Assembly: GCA_012064385.1 (NCBI GenBank)
Contig: QRDG01000622.1
Span: forward strand, 62,001-126,000
Direction of reading: 5' to 3'
DNA: 64,000 bases
Source: Puccinellia tenuiflora
Lineage: Eukaryota; Streptophyta; Magnoliopsida; Poales; Poaceae
A program made the position numbers and the translations under genes. This document shows positions 21,287-34,079 of the stretch, piece after piece. Numbering within the stretch: position 1 is the stretch's first letter; each line of letters opens with the position of its first letter. The notes beneath the pieces are model-generated. The model was not told the DNA's origin and searched no databases. It saw nothing but the letters and a program-made list of their open reading frames with translations.

Positions 21287-22204
21287 TCACCAGGCCTCGG
21301 AGCTGGAGGGGCTGCGGACGTGGACCTTGGCGTACCTGTGGCAGGCGGCGCAGTGGAGGTTCCACATGCCCACCGACACCATCGACGACGCGTACCCCGC
21401 GCCGCAGTGCGCGCACCGCCCAGGGCACGGGAACCTCCTGCCTCCCCTGCGCGCCGGCGGGGGCGTGTCCTCCCTGTCCGGTGTCGTCGGCTCCCTCTGC
21501 CGCTCGCGGCACGGCACGCACAGCTCCTCCTCGCCGTCGGCGCCCCTGTAAAACTTCATGTCGCAGTGCGCGCAGAGGGCGCTCCGGAACGCACGCGGCG
21601 GTGGTGTGGGCGGCGTGTTCCTGCTGTCGAACGCGTCGCCGGCGCCCCTCTCGGCCTCCTTGGGCGGCGGTGGTGGCCGAGTGTGGTTACTTCTGGACCT
21701 CGCCGCGGAGGCGGCAGGCGACGGCGGCCGGGGTCGCGCCGGGGCAGAGCGCGCGGGTTTGACTCCTCCGGCGGCGGCAGGAGCGGGCGGGTGGCGGGCC
21801 GAGAGTATCTTCCAGGCCTCCTGGAGCAGCTTAAACGCGCCCTCGGCGGCGGCGGAGCGGTTCTTGTCGGGGTGCAGGACGAGGCAGAGCCGCTTGTACT
21901 CCCGCTTGATGTCCTCGTGCGTGACGCCGGTGCTCGGCAGCGAGGTCCGGGCGCCGACGCTGATGACGGCGTACCAGTTCCTGCCGCTGAAGCAGGAGAC
22001 CGAAACCGCGGCGGCGTGGACCTCGTAGGCAGCAACGGCGTGGGCGAGGCCGGGGACCGGCGTCCGCGTGCACCGCGCCTGGGCCTCCCTGGCCGTCCGG
22101 AGCGCCCCGGCTAGGTCGCCGGCGATGAAGCGCTGCTCTGCGAACACGAGGAGTCTCTCGGCGGCCTCCACTGCGTTGCCACTGCTCCTGGCACCGAGCG
22201 CCAT
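21287..22204 (-). CDS. J-domain (DnaJ/HSP40) protein with C-terminal zinc-ribbon-like region, 305 aa
   Basis: Single exon, ATG at 22204, stop at 21287. Residues 1-60 form an alpha-helical, Ala-rich start (AAERLLVFAEQRFIAGD) typical of plant DNAJC proteins that begin with a tetratricopeptide-like segment. The J domain spans about 76-137 with the HPDK motif at 111-114, so it could stimulate an HSP70 ATPase. A Pro/Ser/Arg-rich linker follows. Two Cys clusters come next: CAHC..CVPC (about 209-232) and CPGRCAHC..CAAC (about 264-289), likely zinc-binding. The last residues are SSEAW. No signal peptide is seen, so a cytosolic or nuclear place is likely. A TATA box lies about 60 bp upstream of the start. 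Confidence 0.85.
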   Translation of the reverse strand: MALGARSSGNAVEAAERLLVFAEQRFIAGDLAGALRTAREAQARCTRTPVPGLAHAVAAYEVHAAAVSVSCFSGRNWYAVISVGARTSLPSTGVTHEDIKREYKRLCLVLHPDKNRSAAAEGAFKLLQEAWKILSARHPPAPAAAGGVKPARSAPARPRPPSPAASAARSRSNHTRPPPPPKEAERGAGDAFDSRNTPPTPPPRAFRSALCAHCDMKFYRGADGEEELCVPCRERQREPTTPDREDTPPPARRGGRRFPCPGRCAHCGAGYASSMVSVGMWNLHCAACHRYAKVHVRSPSSSEAW

Positions 22205-22263
22205 GGGATCAGTCGATCAGATCAGAAGCGAGACACGCTCGCTGTCTGACATCTTTGGTCAGC

Positions 22264-22270
22264 ATATATA
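22264..22270 (-). promoter_or_regulatory. TATA box of the J-protein gene
   Basis: On the minus strand the sequence reads CCTATATATGC, about 60 bases upstream of the ATG at 22204. Confidence 0.6.
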
Positions 22271-22841
22271 GGCACATCCACCGACTAAGCTGGATCCGAC
22301 ACGGTTACGTTGTCCGACTCCGACTCGCACGGGGCATGAACACGAGAAGAAAACGTACTGACCAGCTGAATATCCAAAGCCTAGTCCGGAAAGGACTAGT
22401 TAACACGACATATGACATGGTTAGTACATAAATTCTCCGTTTTTCTTATATTTAATGTAGGGCGTTTTAATGTATAACAGCGCTCATAGCCGGTTTGCTA
22501 GAAGAAAAAATAACGTATATGAAATGAAAAATGAGCCAAAAATAGGCTCAAGTGCAAAGGTGATTTCCTCAGAATATATTTCACCTCAACTTCGTATCCT
22601 TACGAGGCATTCTTTGTTTTTTCAGCACAGTTTACAGGTTATTGAAGATTTCCAGGTGCTCTGTTAACTCAACGCTGTATTTTTTGTATGATGCGTACTG
22701 AGCTTTTGGGCACCACATATGTGTTAGTTGTATCCTCGCGTTCAACATGACATTTAGCATATGCCGTGGAAGATACACATGCATTATTCATGAAAAAATA
22801 ACAAGTTCTTCAGTGCTGGACAGGATCGTCATTATCTTTCC
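22271..22841. other. Intergenic region between J-protein promoter and NAPRT 3' end
   Basis: Presumed promoter of the minus-strand J-protein gene, then the 3' flank and UTR of the NAPRT gene. The string GGTGATTTC.TCAGAATAT at about 22559 also occurs at about 16497, suggesting a small shared repeat. No gene seen. Confidence 0.4.
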
Positions 22842-25800
22842 TCATTGCAGTTCGCCAACTGGAGCTTCATTGAGCCACAGGAAATGGATGAAATCGTACA
22901 GCTGGGTGCTCACGCTGACCTGATCAAGAGCACACACGCAGCGGGAATGCGAGGTGAGATCGACATGCAAGGGGAGTCACATTAGTACCATATACTAGCT
23001 GAAGAGTAATCGGACCTTGTACGGTGTTGGATTCAGCTTCCTCAAATGGTCCGGCCTCATACGGTCCAGATCACGCGTGCACCGACTCCTGTTCTCGTTG
23101 ATGGATGGCAGTTCTTCCCTTTGTACGGCTTCAGCATGAGAATAGTCAGGTAAAGATCGCCATCAATGTCCTTTTCAACTCATACTTGAATGAATTGGAA
23201 CAGTAGAAGATACTGTAGTGGATAGACATACATGAATTTCCAGGCCAGTAGCACTTCAACAACTCCTCAACATGCTGTGGAACAACATGAGCCCTCTTTG
23301 ACTCGATGAAAGGGTGACGACACAGGATCCTCTCACCAACCTATCAAGGAATGCGACAATGATCAAGCCCACAAACATATACATATGTGCTAACTGATTA
23401 TGAGAAAGTGTGTGCTTGGCAGCACAGAGTTTTGAAGTGGACACTTTCTTCTATGCAAGCTTACTGCTTAAGTCTAACATAAATGTCGTTTACCTTTGGG
23501 CTTGGCTCGTCTTGTCCGGTCATGATATCAACCAAAGGGTAACCTTCTTTCCATACAACCTGTAGCATCGTTTTTTACATGGTATGGATACCTGGAGCAA
23601 AGAACTACAAAATTCAGTCATTCTGGTGGACCAGAGGTAGCTAAGTTATATCCTTTTCTTTGAAATACTAATGAGTGAACATATATACCTTTGTGACATC
23701 TTCAGAGAGCTTAATGCGAGGCTGTTTGTTAATTTCAACCAATTTGAATACACAACCAAGTGCTGCTTGTGCATAGCAAGTAACTAGGTAAGTGCCGATG
23801 CCAAATGAATCTACCTCGTGGCCCTACACAAAATGCCAATAATCATGCACCAAGCCATCGATCACAGTGAAGCGATACAAACAGAATTTCATAGGATTGT
23901 GTATCTGCACCGTCGTGTTAAGCACTGGATTCAGCACAACAAAGAATTTCATCAAGCAGATAAAGCTCTCAACTTAGCAACCAGGTGATACCAAGTATTT
24001 TGAAGCAAACCTTCAGCCTTTTAGTAAGTTATGACTTATCAGGACCAGCTCGGTAAATTTACTCTTAATATTAGTGATACAATTCTGCACATAGTAAGTT
24101 ATGACTTATCAGGACCAGCTGGCTAAAGTTTACTTATTTTACTTTCTAGTAAGTTATGAATTATCAGGACCATCTGGGTAAAGTTTACTCTTAATATTTA
24201 CTATCTATAATTAGTGATAAACTTTTTGCTGCGATCACGGTTAACTAATACTGACAGAGACCATCAGTTAACAAAACCACCGAATGACCAAACCACTAGC
24301 AAGTACCAACCATCTGAATGTAACATCGTAGGAAAACTACCAGACATTGAAATAGAGAAATATAGACTTAAATAATAGCTTGAATGGTCCGATATCACAA
24401 AACATGTTTAGCAGCAAACTATCTGAACTTCTAAAGTACAGCTTACCTGCTTGTTCAAGGCATCAATTGTTTCTTCATTGAGATCATTGCTTGCTGTAAT
24501 ATTAGTTTTTCCAAAGGCAACAACCCCAAATTCTTTTTCAATTGCACAGAAGAACTTGCGTGTCTCAATAGACAGATATGCTAAATCACCAGAGTCTAAC
24601 CTAATTCCACCTGCCTTATACCTGAAATGAATAATTTCCGTAAATGCTTAACGATCAGGTCTATGAATCAACAGCACATCCAACTTTCAGCTTAAGTATT
24701 TAAAAAATGTGATAGGAAGTTGAATATAGTCACTAGTCAGACCGTATACAGTAAATTCATCCCTTCTTTAGTTCTTTTACATCACTTGTTGTTCAAATAC
24801 CAAAGCAGCGAACGTGTTGCAAGCAAATCTTTACTCCTAAAGTTCCGCATGGCATTTAATTTAAATTTAACAATAAAAGTTTCTAATCAAGACACCTAAA
24901 TTTCTAAAGCAAAGCGCTGAAAGGGCATATATTGGTAATTGTGCTCACGCAAAATGCTTGTTCAAAATACTCAGGAGAGACTTCAAAAATAGTTCATGTT
25001 ACATATCACGACAAGGGCGCATGGCTGGTATCAAACATTCATATGTCCATGATATGAGTTCTGTGCCAAACAAGGTAGGCATCAGTTAACCATTAGGTGC
25101 AAATAATATAGCTATTCCATTCATATGGATTCAAATATGCAACTTTATATGTATAATGGACGAAAAACCCAAACGAAACTAACTAGCACATTTTGTGTTA
25201 TCATCAGCTACAACTTCCCATCTAGCAGAAGCAAGTTGGGCACATAGGAGAAGTATAAAGAAGACTTGAGGAAATAATACCCCATATCGTTGAGGGCTAA
25301 AGCAACAGCGCAGAAGTTTGGCACTCCGCTTCTCATGACCTAGCAAAGATACATAGTTAAACATCAATCATGGTCATTATAACTTGAGTTAATGCATTCG
25401 TTCTGTCAAGTTCAGTCCTGAATTTGTCTTTGATAATATGTAAAGGTCAAGCGGGGACTAATTTGGCCTGGATAGTCATACGAACATCAGATTTCACCAT
25501 AGATGAGCTTGGTATTAATAATTTAATCGATAGCTCAAAAGAAGGAGCATAAGGAAAAAAGTTGTTTTGAGCATGTCATAGAAAATATGGTCTGTAGTTT
25601 ATATGTGAAAAACATTATTACAGCCTTGACAATGTTAGTCAGCTTAAAAAAACATTAAACAGATGAATATGTAGTTCATGCCATAGAAAGCACGAGTACA
25701 AGATTGCAGAGCAAGATTAACTAACATCGTATGTGTCCACCAGGGCCAGGAAGGCGTTTGGAAATGCCAATGCATATGATGTGAATGCAGCCAACTCACT

Positions 25801-28800
25801 TTGATTTGTTTCGCCAAAAGTACCACGCAATGAGCTAGCATCCTGAAAATTATGTAATGATTGATCTTGAATAGTACAACATAACTTACTATAGCAACAA
25901 GTTAAAGAGATATTAGTTCTATAGCAACAAGGTAAAGAGAACTTATGTTGCGACTTGCAAGGAAGAGAAACCTCATGGATAAGTACAAGTGAAGTCTTCT
26001 AGCATAGATGAAACGGTTAGTTCAAATTAGTTGTCAGGACTCAGGACCATTGAGAAGTGTTCATAAAGAGTGTCATACTCGGGTGGGCACACACTTCCAA
26101 CTCATCGAAAGATTAGCAGTGCAATACTTTCCAATTCTTTAAAAAGAAACAGAGTTCAGCTCACTCTTACAAAAAATGAATAGATACTATTTAGTCAGCT
26201 AAAGCAACATGACATAATGGAGAACACTATTACTGCAAAATTAGTATGATTACTCAAAATATTGGGTGAGGGTTGGAGTACTTCAACTTGACTAAGATAT
26301 CCAGAAAGGATTACTAAGAGTATATGTCTGATATGTAGTTTGTATAATTTACACTGTGGAGCTACACTTTTATGTTTAACAGTCTGCAGTGGTACTTTGA
26401 CAACGACAACCAGGCACCTCAACTTCAGCTAGGCACCTCTTAATCTCTAACTGTAATATGTTGCTGATTTTGTTCACTATAAGAGCATTTAAACTTACGC
26501 TAAAGACTAAGAGCATTTAAAAAGGCAGTGCAATCACAAGCAACAAAGAATGTTTAAATTATCAAGAGGACAAGTGTCTATTAAGAATTCAGTAACATTA
26601 GAAAAAGAATTAACAAAATAACTGGTGTTTTATCACACCTGAATCCTGATCAGCCAATTCTGCACCAGAGCGACAAAGTCTTCACATTTGTTCGTACCAT
26701 CAGAACTAGAAAGTGCTTTGTCAATGATTTCATCAAGACCCTACAGCCAAATAATATATTAGAAAATAAGACCATGTGTATAAAATAGATTTAATTTTAA
26801 ACCTAATAATAATAAAAACATTAATGAAGTCCACGGTCAAAACAAATTCACGAAAAAGGTTCGTGATGTAAAACATACTGCATCTTGTACTTTACCTGAT
26901 GCATTTCCTTCTTAAATGTCCAGCTGTGTCTTAGTTGGGTGAAAATTAAGCGACTTAGGTTTTGGAGCATACTAGCCAGATGCTATGGTTTTCTATTTGA
27001 TAGGCATAAGCTCAGCTTTGCTGACCAAATATGTATACTTTTATTTCACTATTTTATCAATTTGGGAGAGTTTTGACTAATATCATCTAGATTGATGAAT
27101 GATAGATGCTCATCTACATAGTCAATGCAAGCAGCTGGCTAGGAAATTTGGGCCCAAATACACACTCTTTGGATGGATCCTTTCTCAAAGTATCAAATAG
27201 TTGGTTCAAACTGGAATTGCACGAGTTGAAAGGAGGGGAACTAGGGAAAAAGCAAGTTTCTGCTAGATGAATGATGATAACAAAATCTATAGTGGATACA
27301 TGGCAGATGTTTTTCTTCCCGTACAGGAATGATGTTTCAAGTATTTAACAAGTTGAGCAAGCCCCAAACACCAGCAATTCACAGCAAGACCTTAAAGTAA
27401 TTACTAACCATGAAAGAGCTCACAAATGCATGTGAGTGAGTCCCACGTATTGGTATCCCAAATAACCTTCCTGCTGCAACGTTGCTGCTCAGGTAGGAAT
27501 GTCAGATTATTGCTTATTGTGATAAATGTTTCTTTGGGTAAGCATTGTACGGCCTTCAGTATAACCCAATGTTAGTTTATGTGTTCAATTGAGTAAGAAT
27601 ATTTATCATCTAATGATGGCTAGCATAGTTTTAAGATTGTATAGTCCAGTTTAAGAAACCATGTGATCCTAATCTAGACAGTTACTGATAGTTTACAACT
27701 TTACATTACTAGCAGAAGAAACTCAAAGTGATGTTGACAACCATGAGAGCCCAGAAAATAATCTACGAAGCTATGACCTATGAAGTTCGAATGCACAAGA
27801 TAATTGTGCAGGTACGTATTATGCTCCTCATGAGAGCAGACCCGACCTTGTTGCATCAAATCCTCCCATATAAGAATATCTTGATGCACTGATTCCTCCA
27901 TCAGGACCCTGATAGACAAGTGTTTGTAAGTCCATGTAAAGGATAATGGATCAAAGAAGGAAAACGAAACGATACAAAATTAAGACCCACTTGAGCCCGG
28001 CGAAGGCCAAATTCAAGTAAATTCTTTTGCTTCCCTGCTACAAGGCGGTGCCTTGCAGCATTCGTAGTAACCAATGAAGCATAGTTCACCAGAGTTAAGA
28101 ATGGAGTTTCAAGTAGTTGGACAACCTGGGACAAAAATAGAAAGGTAAAAGTTAAAAGAAAGGTAATATACGACAACCATGGATTTTACTTGCTAACCAG
28201 CTCCAGGTACTTACCGCAACAGGTCCTTGAATTATCATCAGTGGAACCTTAGGAAACACAACAGATCCCTCAGGGATGGCATAAACCTCAACATCTGAGC
28301 AGTCAATCGAACTGAGGTACTCAAAGAAAGCATCCTACCAAAAGAAAAATAAGTATATATTTGTAGTTGCAAGCAAAAGATGAAAATAGTTGCCTAAACA
28401 AGAAGTGAGTGTATTGAGGGCGACAACTAAAATTATATTGTGGGATATTTGTTTGCTCATAGGGATTTCTGTGGCGGATGGGTTCAGGGGGCATTTGCAA
28501 GGATCACTTTAGTCCCCTCACCCTTCCACTTTTATGAGCATGCTACTGACTAATCCATTCACACAACATGAGCATGATCTACATATAGTGCAGGCTTCCA
28601 TAAAATGAACCCTACTTCTTCAATTTTCTACAATATTGGTATTCCACCTCACATGTAGGCAATGCAGCCCGCAAAAATCTGATTTCCTCTTCTTTCAACT
28701 TGAAGTTGGCAATAAACCGTACACACTCTTCAAGGCCACCAAAGATGGTGAACTCACCAGCAAAGGGATTTTTCCGGAAGTAAAGATCAAACCTGAAAAC

Positions 28801-29575
28801 AGTGTTGTCCACGATAAATATCAAGAAGCACAAGAGAATAATATATAGTTACAAGACCGACAAGTTGAAGATGGTAACAGTACATATACTCTCATAATGG
28901 CTAATTATACCATAATACTTGTAAGTAGAAAACCTCGGAAACCTAACTCTGACTGTTGGCCTTAAGTGCAGATGGCTGGGCTCACACACAAAAATGATTC
29001 CAATTGTTATGCTGGGTATAACCTCCCAAAACCGTATGCTTCTAATGAGTGCGTACAATTGCTTGGCTATATTGATGGTAGGTATGATCTTACAAACTGT
29101 TATAATCTCCTTCATCAGTGGAAAGTTTTGTGTTAGGCCAAATGAACAACGACGATATACATCAAACGGAACAGTTAAATGAGCTACACTTGCTCCAAAT
29201 TTAGGCTGAAAAGTCCCCGGCGCTCGAAACCCGGCCACGATTCTGGAAATAAAATCCCGAAGATCGCAGCCCAGCGCCTGATTCCCTCCCCTCCCCAACC
29301 GGTCCTGAATCATCGCTCCGCCATCGGAGCTCAGTACCAAACGGCTAGGCCGAATCGAGAGGTGCAAGCGCATTATAACCAAACAGAGCGAGACACGGGA
29401 AGGTACTGCGGGCTTAGGGTTCTGACACGGCGCGGTCGAGGTGCTTGCCGGCCTTCCAGTAGGCGTAGGCCATGGAGAACTGGTAGAGGTCGGTGAGCAG
29501 GGGCGTGACCATCGGGTTCGTCGGCCGCGGCACCCCGCCGCCGCGAACGTCCCCGTTGGCCAGCGCCGCGGCCAT
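22842..29575 (-). CDS. NAPRT: Nicotinate phosphoribosyltransferase, 15 exons, 546 aa
   Basis: Catalyses nicotinate + PRPP to nicotinate mononucleotide, the entry step of Preiss-Handler NAD salvage, in the cytosol. Exons (minus strand): 29575-29427, 28792-28648, 28334-28215, 28125-27991, 27908-27847, 27484-27409, 26740-26639, 25842-25726, 25339-25281, 24621-24447, 23823-23689, 23559-23494, 23340-23232, 23128-23016, 22919-22842. Every intron is GT..AG and phases agree; the sum is 1641 nt with no internal stop. Family landmarks: NPMVTPLLTDLYQFSMAYAY near the N-terminus, FGGLEECVRFIANF, TNAARHRLVAGK, GTHSHAFVSSFM, GGIRLDSGDLAYLS, DSFGIGTYLVT, and HFLWLNEAPVGELQ at the C-terminus. An in-frame ATG at 29734 would add 53 aa, but the ATG at 29575 fits the family better. 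A copia element sits about 260 bp upstream. Confidence 0.93.
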
Positions 29576-29835
29576 GAGGGCGGTGGTGGTGGTGCGTGCG
29601 TCGGAGAGAGCGGCGAGGTCGGGTGGAGGAGTGGAGAGGGGAATCGGGTGGCCGGTGGCTGGACTGTGCTGTGAAGAGGAATCTGGCGATGGACAAGGGG
29701 AAGAGCCGAAGAGCACGACTACCGTCGGGTGCACGACACGTGGCTAACGGGCTTTTGGGTGACGAATGGGCCGCCGAGCTGTGCCATGGCCGTGCACCGT
29801 GCAGGCTGACTGGCTGAGCGTACTAACCAGCCCAC
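29576..29835 (-). promoter_or_regulatory. 5' UTR / proximal promoter of NAPRT, cut off by the copia insertion
   Basis: Only about 260 bp separate the start codon from the copia LTR. The original upstream sequence resumes at 40362. No clear TATA box was found. Confidence 0.45.
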
Positions 29836-30173
29836 TGATGTTGCCAACTAGCTAGAAGAAACTCAAACGAGAAATCGACAGAGGCAAAGATTTTGGTGCG
29901 GTTACAAGCTGAATTGCTAAAAACCAGATCTGTGACCGAGCCTACCGGCAGTGCCATCCCACTACCGCTCGTGTCCATCCCCCCTACAATCTCGCCACGG
30001 TGACCAACTCATGCCATCCCACAAGGATCAAACGTGGCGAGCTAGACTTAGTCTATGACTTCAAAACAAATGCTAACTGCTGACAGTTGAGACGTGCACA
30101 AACACACGCTACACACTGCATTATTCAGACTCTAAAACTAACACATTTGCAACAGGCTTAACTGAAGCTAACA
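29836..30173 (-). repeat. copia 3' LTR (338 bp)
   Basis: Same sequence as the other LTR, but lacks a ~45-bp segment (GTTCAACTGAACCACTTTTC and following) present at 40037-40080. Many identical blocks, e.g. ACTACCGCTCGTGTCCATC. Confidence 0.9.
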
Positions 30174-30192
30174 ATTCACCTCCCTAAGCCTG
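30174..30192 (-). other. copia polypurine tract
   Basis: On the minus strand GGCTTAGGGAGGTGAAT lies directly before the LTR's TGTTAGC. Position and purine content are right for the plus-strand primer. Confidence 0.75.
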
Positions 30193-30304
30193 TTGCCTTG
30201 ATTTCCTCGACTCCGAGCTTCCGTCTCAATTCCGTGAACTTGACTCGTCCAAGTCCTTTGGTGATAATGTTGGCCAACTGGAGTTCAGTCCTGACATGCA
30301 GCTT

Positions 30305-33300
30305 CTATGTGCTTGCTTCTCTCGTGATGAAATGATGGCACACCTTTATGTGCTTGCTTCTCTCGTGATGGACTGGATTCATGCACAGGGCAATTGCTGA
30401 TCTGTTGTCCACACGCAACTCAAACTTTGTTGGTTCTGTGTCTCTCATCTCTACAAGCAGGCGAGTGAGCCACAAACCCTGACATGCAGCTGAAGATGCA
30501 GCCACGTATTCTTCTTCGCACGAAGACAGTGCAACAATCTTTTGCTTCTGTGAAGCCCATGAGATGACACTTGACCCGAGGAAGAACAGAGTCCAGCCGA
30601 TCAGCACTGGTTCAGATGCTCCAGCCATGTAGACGCATCCAAATCCGATAGTCTCGCGCACATAGCGCAGAATCTGCTTCACCAAAGCCCAGTGTTGTGC
30701 TCATGGTTCCTCCATGAACCTGCTAGCGATCCCCACCGCATATGATATATCTGGCCTCGAATTCATGAGGTGCCTCAGGCTGCCAATGACACTGCGGTAG
30801 CGTGTAGCATCGACCGCCTCGCCACCATTGCGCTTCCCAACTTTGCTTCTGGTTTCTGCTGGGGTGTGACACGGGTTGCAGCTTCCCATGCCAGCCATGT
30901 CGAGAATTTTCTTTGCATAGCTCCCTTGACACAGTTTTATCTCGTCGGCTTCCTGGACTACCTCAATGCCTAGGTAGTATGACAGCAAACCCAGATCACT
31001 CATATGAAACAGATCTTGCATTTGTACCTTGAAAGCGTTGATCTCCTCTACGTCAGTGCCGGTGATCACTAGATCATCGACGTAGATGCCGACAAGCAGG
31101 TATGATTTCGCATCACCTCTCCTATACAGAGCATGCTCCAGCGGGCACCTGTCAAACCCGAGCGATGTCAGAGAGGCATCCAATTTCGCATTCCAGACCC
31201 GTGGTGCCTGCCGCAGCCCATACAGCGCCTTCCTCAACTTGAGCACCTTGTGCTCGTTGCTGGTGTCGATGAAACCAGCTGGCTGTTGGACATAAACCTC
31301 CTCTTCGAGATCGCCATTGAGGAATGCACTCTTGATATCCATACTTACCACCTACAGTGCGCTGCCAGAGCCAGCAGTAGCCTCACTGTCCCCATCCGGG
31401 CCACAGGCGCAAAGACTTCCTCGAAATCGATGCCCTGCCTTTGAGCATAACCCTTGGCCACCAATCTGGCTTTGTACTTGACAATGTTACCAGCTGGGTC
31501 CTTCTTAATCTTGAAGACCCATTTCAGGCCAATGGCTCTGTGTCTAGCAGGTAGATCGGCTAATTCCCATGTGTCATTTGAGTGAATTGACTCCATCTCC
31601 TCCTCCATTGCTTTCTTCCACGACACCTCCCCAAGCGATGCATCCACACTGGCAGGTTCCTCTGCTGCAATGAGGCACAGTCCACTGTTGTCGTAGTTTT
31701 CGTCAGTGTATATTGGGTTGTCTTGAAAATACCATCACGGGCTCGAGTCTGCATTGGATGACTCGGTTGTGCACCTGGGGCCTCTCCTGTCGCGGCAGCA
31801 TTTTCTGCTGTGGGCTCAGCTTCTTCTGCCGCGACACGATTTTCTGCCGTGCCGTCAGACCTTGCTGAACTCACTGCATCTGCCCTGGTCTCTCCCGTGA
31901 CTGTTTCGCCACGATCATGCTCGTGCTCTGCATCATCACTGTACACCACAGTGAACTCCTCTTGATGCTCAGGTGTACCAGCTCATGTCTACCAAACCCA
32001 TGGTCTGTCTTCCTCGAAGACCACATCTCTTGAGACATACACTCGCTGAGTTGCAGGATTGTACACCCTATAAGCTTTGGACCCCTCCTCATACCCGACA
32101 AAGATCATCGGTGTCGAGCGATCATCAAGCTTCTTCACTCCAGGTCTAGTGTTCTTGACATGCATAACACAACCAAAAGTGCGTAGGTAGCACAGGCTTG
32201 GCTTGCGCTTGTGCCATGCCTCATAGGGAGTGATGTTGTCGAGGCTACGGGTTGGTGAGCGGTTGAGAACATGCACTGCAGCCTTGACCGCCTCTGCCCA
32301 GAACATGGATGGGATCCCCATGCTCTTCAGAATACATCGTGCCATTTCCACAACTGTTTGATTTCTCCGTTCAACCACTCCATTCTGCTGTGGTGAATAA
32401 GGAGCAGTGGTGTGCCTCTTGATCCCCTGCTCGTCGCAAAAATCCTTGAACTGACCAGAGTTGAACTCTCCTCCTCTATCAGACCTAAACGCTCTCAGCT
32501 TCAGGCCATGCTCGCTCTCAGCAAGTGCATGGATTTTCTTGAAGAATTTCAGTGCCTCATCCTTTCTCCTGAGGATTTCCAACCACATGTATCTGTTGTA
32601 GTCATCAACTACCAACAGAAAATAGCTATTTCCTCCAGGAGTGATTGGCGAGATTGGTCCACACAGATCGCCATGTGTGAGCTCGAGGCGCTCTACTGCT
32701 CTGTAGCTCGTGGCATGAGGGAATGGTGTATGGTGCTGCTTGTCCAGTGTGCAGCCATCGTAGACCTGCTCAATGCGCTCCACTTTTGGCATGCTGTGCA
32801 CCATGTCCTTTGCGCCCAGCTCGTACATAGCACGGAAGTGCAGATGACCTAGCCGCGCATGCCAGCGCCAGGACACGTCACCTGCCTTGGCCAACAGACA
32901 CACCGGCCTGGCCGGAGAGAGGGTGATGGAGTAGAGCCTGTTCCGCATCTTGTTGACCATAGCGAGCAGAGCGCGACATCGATCATACAGGAGCATCACG
33001 TCGTCGTCGATGATGGTCTTGATGCCCGCTTCTGCAAGCTGGCCGAGGGAGATGATGCTGCTGCGCAGCCGAGGAATATAGTAGACCTCGGTGAGCACCT
33101 TGTGCTCGCTGTTCCTGCAGGCAAACAACACAGACCCTCGGCCCTGAATTTCAACCGTGGATCCATCCCCAAACCTCACCGTGCCCTTGATGCGCTCATC
33201 CATGGTGGTGAAAGCAGCACAGTTGCCGGTCATGTGGTTGCTGGCTCCAGTGTCGAGGAACCAGCGACCGTCAGCTGCAGGCATCGGCACGACACGCTCC

Positions 33301-33634
33301 TCGTTGAGGAAGACATGCTGCACCCCCTTAGTCTTGGCGCCGACGGTGACCACCATGCACACTCCGAGCACGTCCGCGGTGTCCTCGCTCGCCACTGCCA
33401 TTAGCAGTGCGCCAGCTTCCTCTTCCTGGCCCAGAGCCAGGCTAGCCTGCTCCTCGCGCTTGCCGCGATCGCCACGATCACGTCTGGGCTTGCGACACTC
33501 GCACGCCCAATGCCCGTCGATGCCGGAGTTGTGGCATTTGCCGGGGCGGCGTGGAGGGACGCCCTCCACCCCCCGTTGGTCCTGCCACCACCGTTGCCAG
33601 AGGGACGGTTTTGCGGCGGCTTGCCCTTCCCGCC
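30305..33634 (-). pseudogene. copia pol: zinc knuckle, protease, integrase, RT, RNase H (frameshifted)
   Basis: The longest open part is 33569-31989 (526 aa). It has a zinc knuckle whose second Cys is Ser (CHNSGIDGHW..C), protease DTGASNHMTG, integrase with GDLCGP, FRSDRGGEF and NGVVERRNQT, and FVGYEEGSKAYRVYNP. A later part (31647-31345) holds the RT start (WVFKIKKDPAGNIVKYKARL). Another (31351-30701) has SAFLNGDLEEEVYV and the catalytic YVDD, then LMNSRPDISYAVG. RNase H lies at 30685-30305 (SSCEEEYVAASSA, DNRSAIAL). Frame changes at about 31990, 31345 and 30700 break the polyprotein. Confidence 0.9.
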
Positions 33635-34079
33635 TGACACTACGTCATGGCAAGGCTATCGGGGCACTTTGCTAGGGGCATTTTTTCTAAGTGCCCTAAA
33701 AGTTTACAATTAAGGGCATATTGGCTAAGTGCCCTAATAGTTTTGACTTTAGGGGCATTTTAAGCAAAGTGCCCCTAAATGTCATACCCTTTCGGGGCAC
33801 AAATTTAAAGTGCCCCCAAATATCATATCTTTTGGGGCATAAAATTAATGTGCCCCTAAATGTCATACCCTTTGAGGGCACATAATCAAAGTGCCTCCAA
33901 AATTCATATCTTTTGAGGCATAAAATCAAAGTGCATCCAAAAGTCATATCTTTTGGGGCACAAATTCAAAGTGCCCCCAAAAGTCATATTTTTTGGGGCA
34001 CAAAATCAAAGTGCCCCCAAAGATTATATCCAACAAATCAAACACATATAGCAAATTGTTGTTAGACTACACTAACATC

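Noticed and set aside
16496..22600. Shared GGTGATTTC.TCAGAATAT strings as a transposon TSD or end
   Set aside because: Only ~30 bases of similarity at two places; no ends could be defined.
29414..29734. Treating the 106-aa frame as a separate small gene
   Set aside because: It is exon 1 of NAPRT plus its leader; the donor at 29426 and phase match exon 2.
33157..33675. Plus-strand frames of 172-181 aa over the copia pol region
   Set aside because: Reverse complements of copia pol; protease and integrase motifs are on the minus strand.
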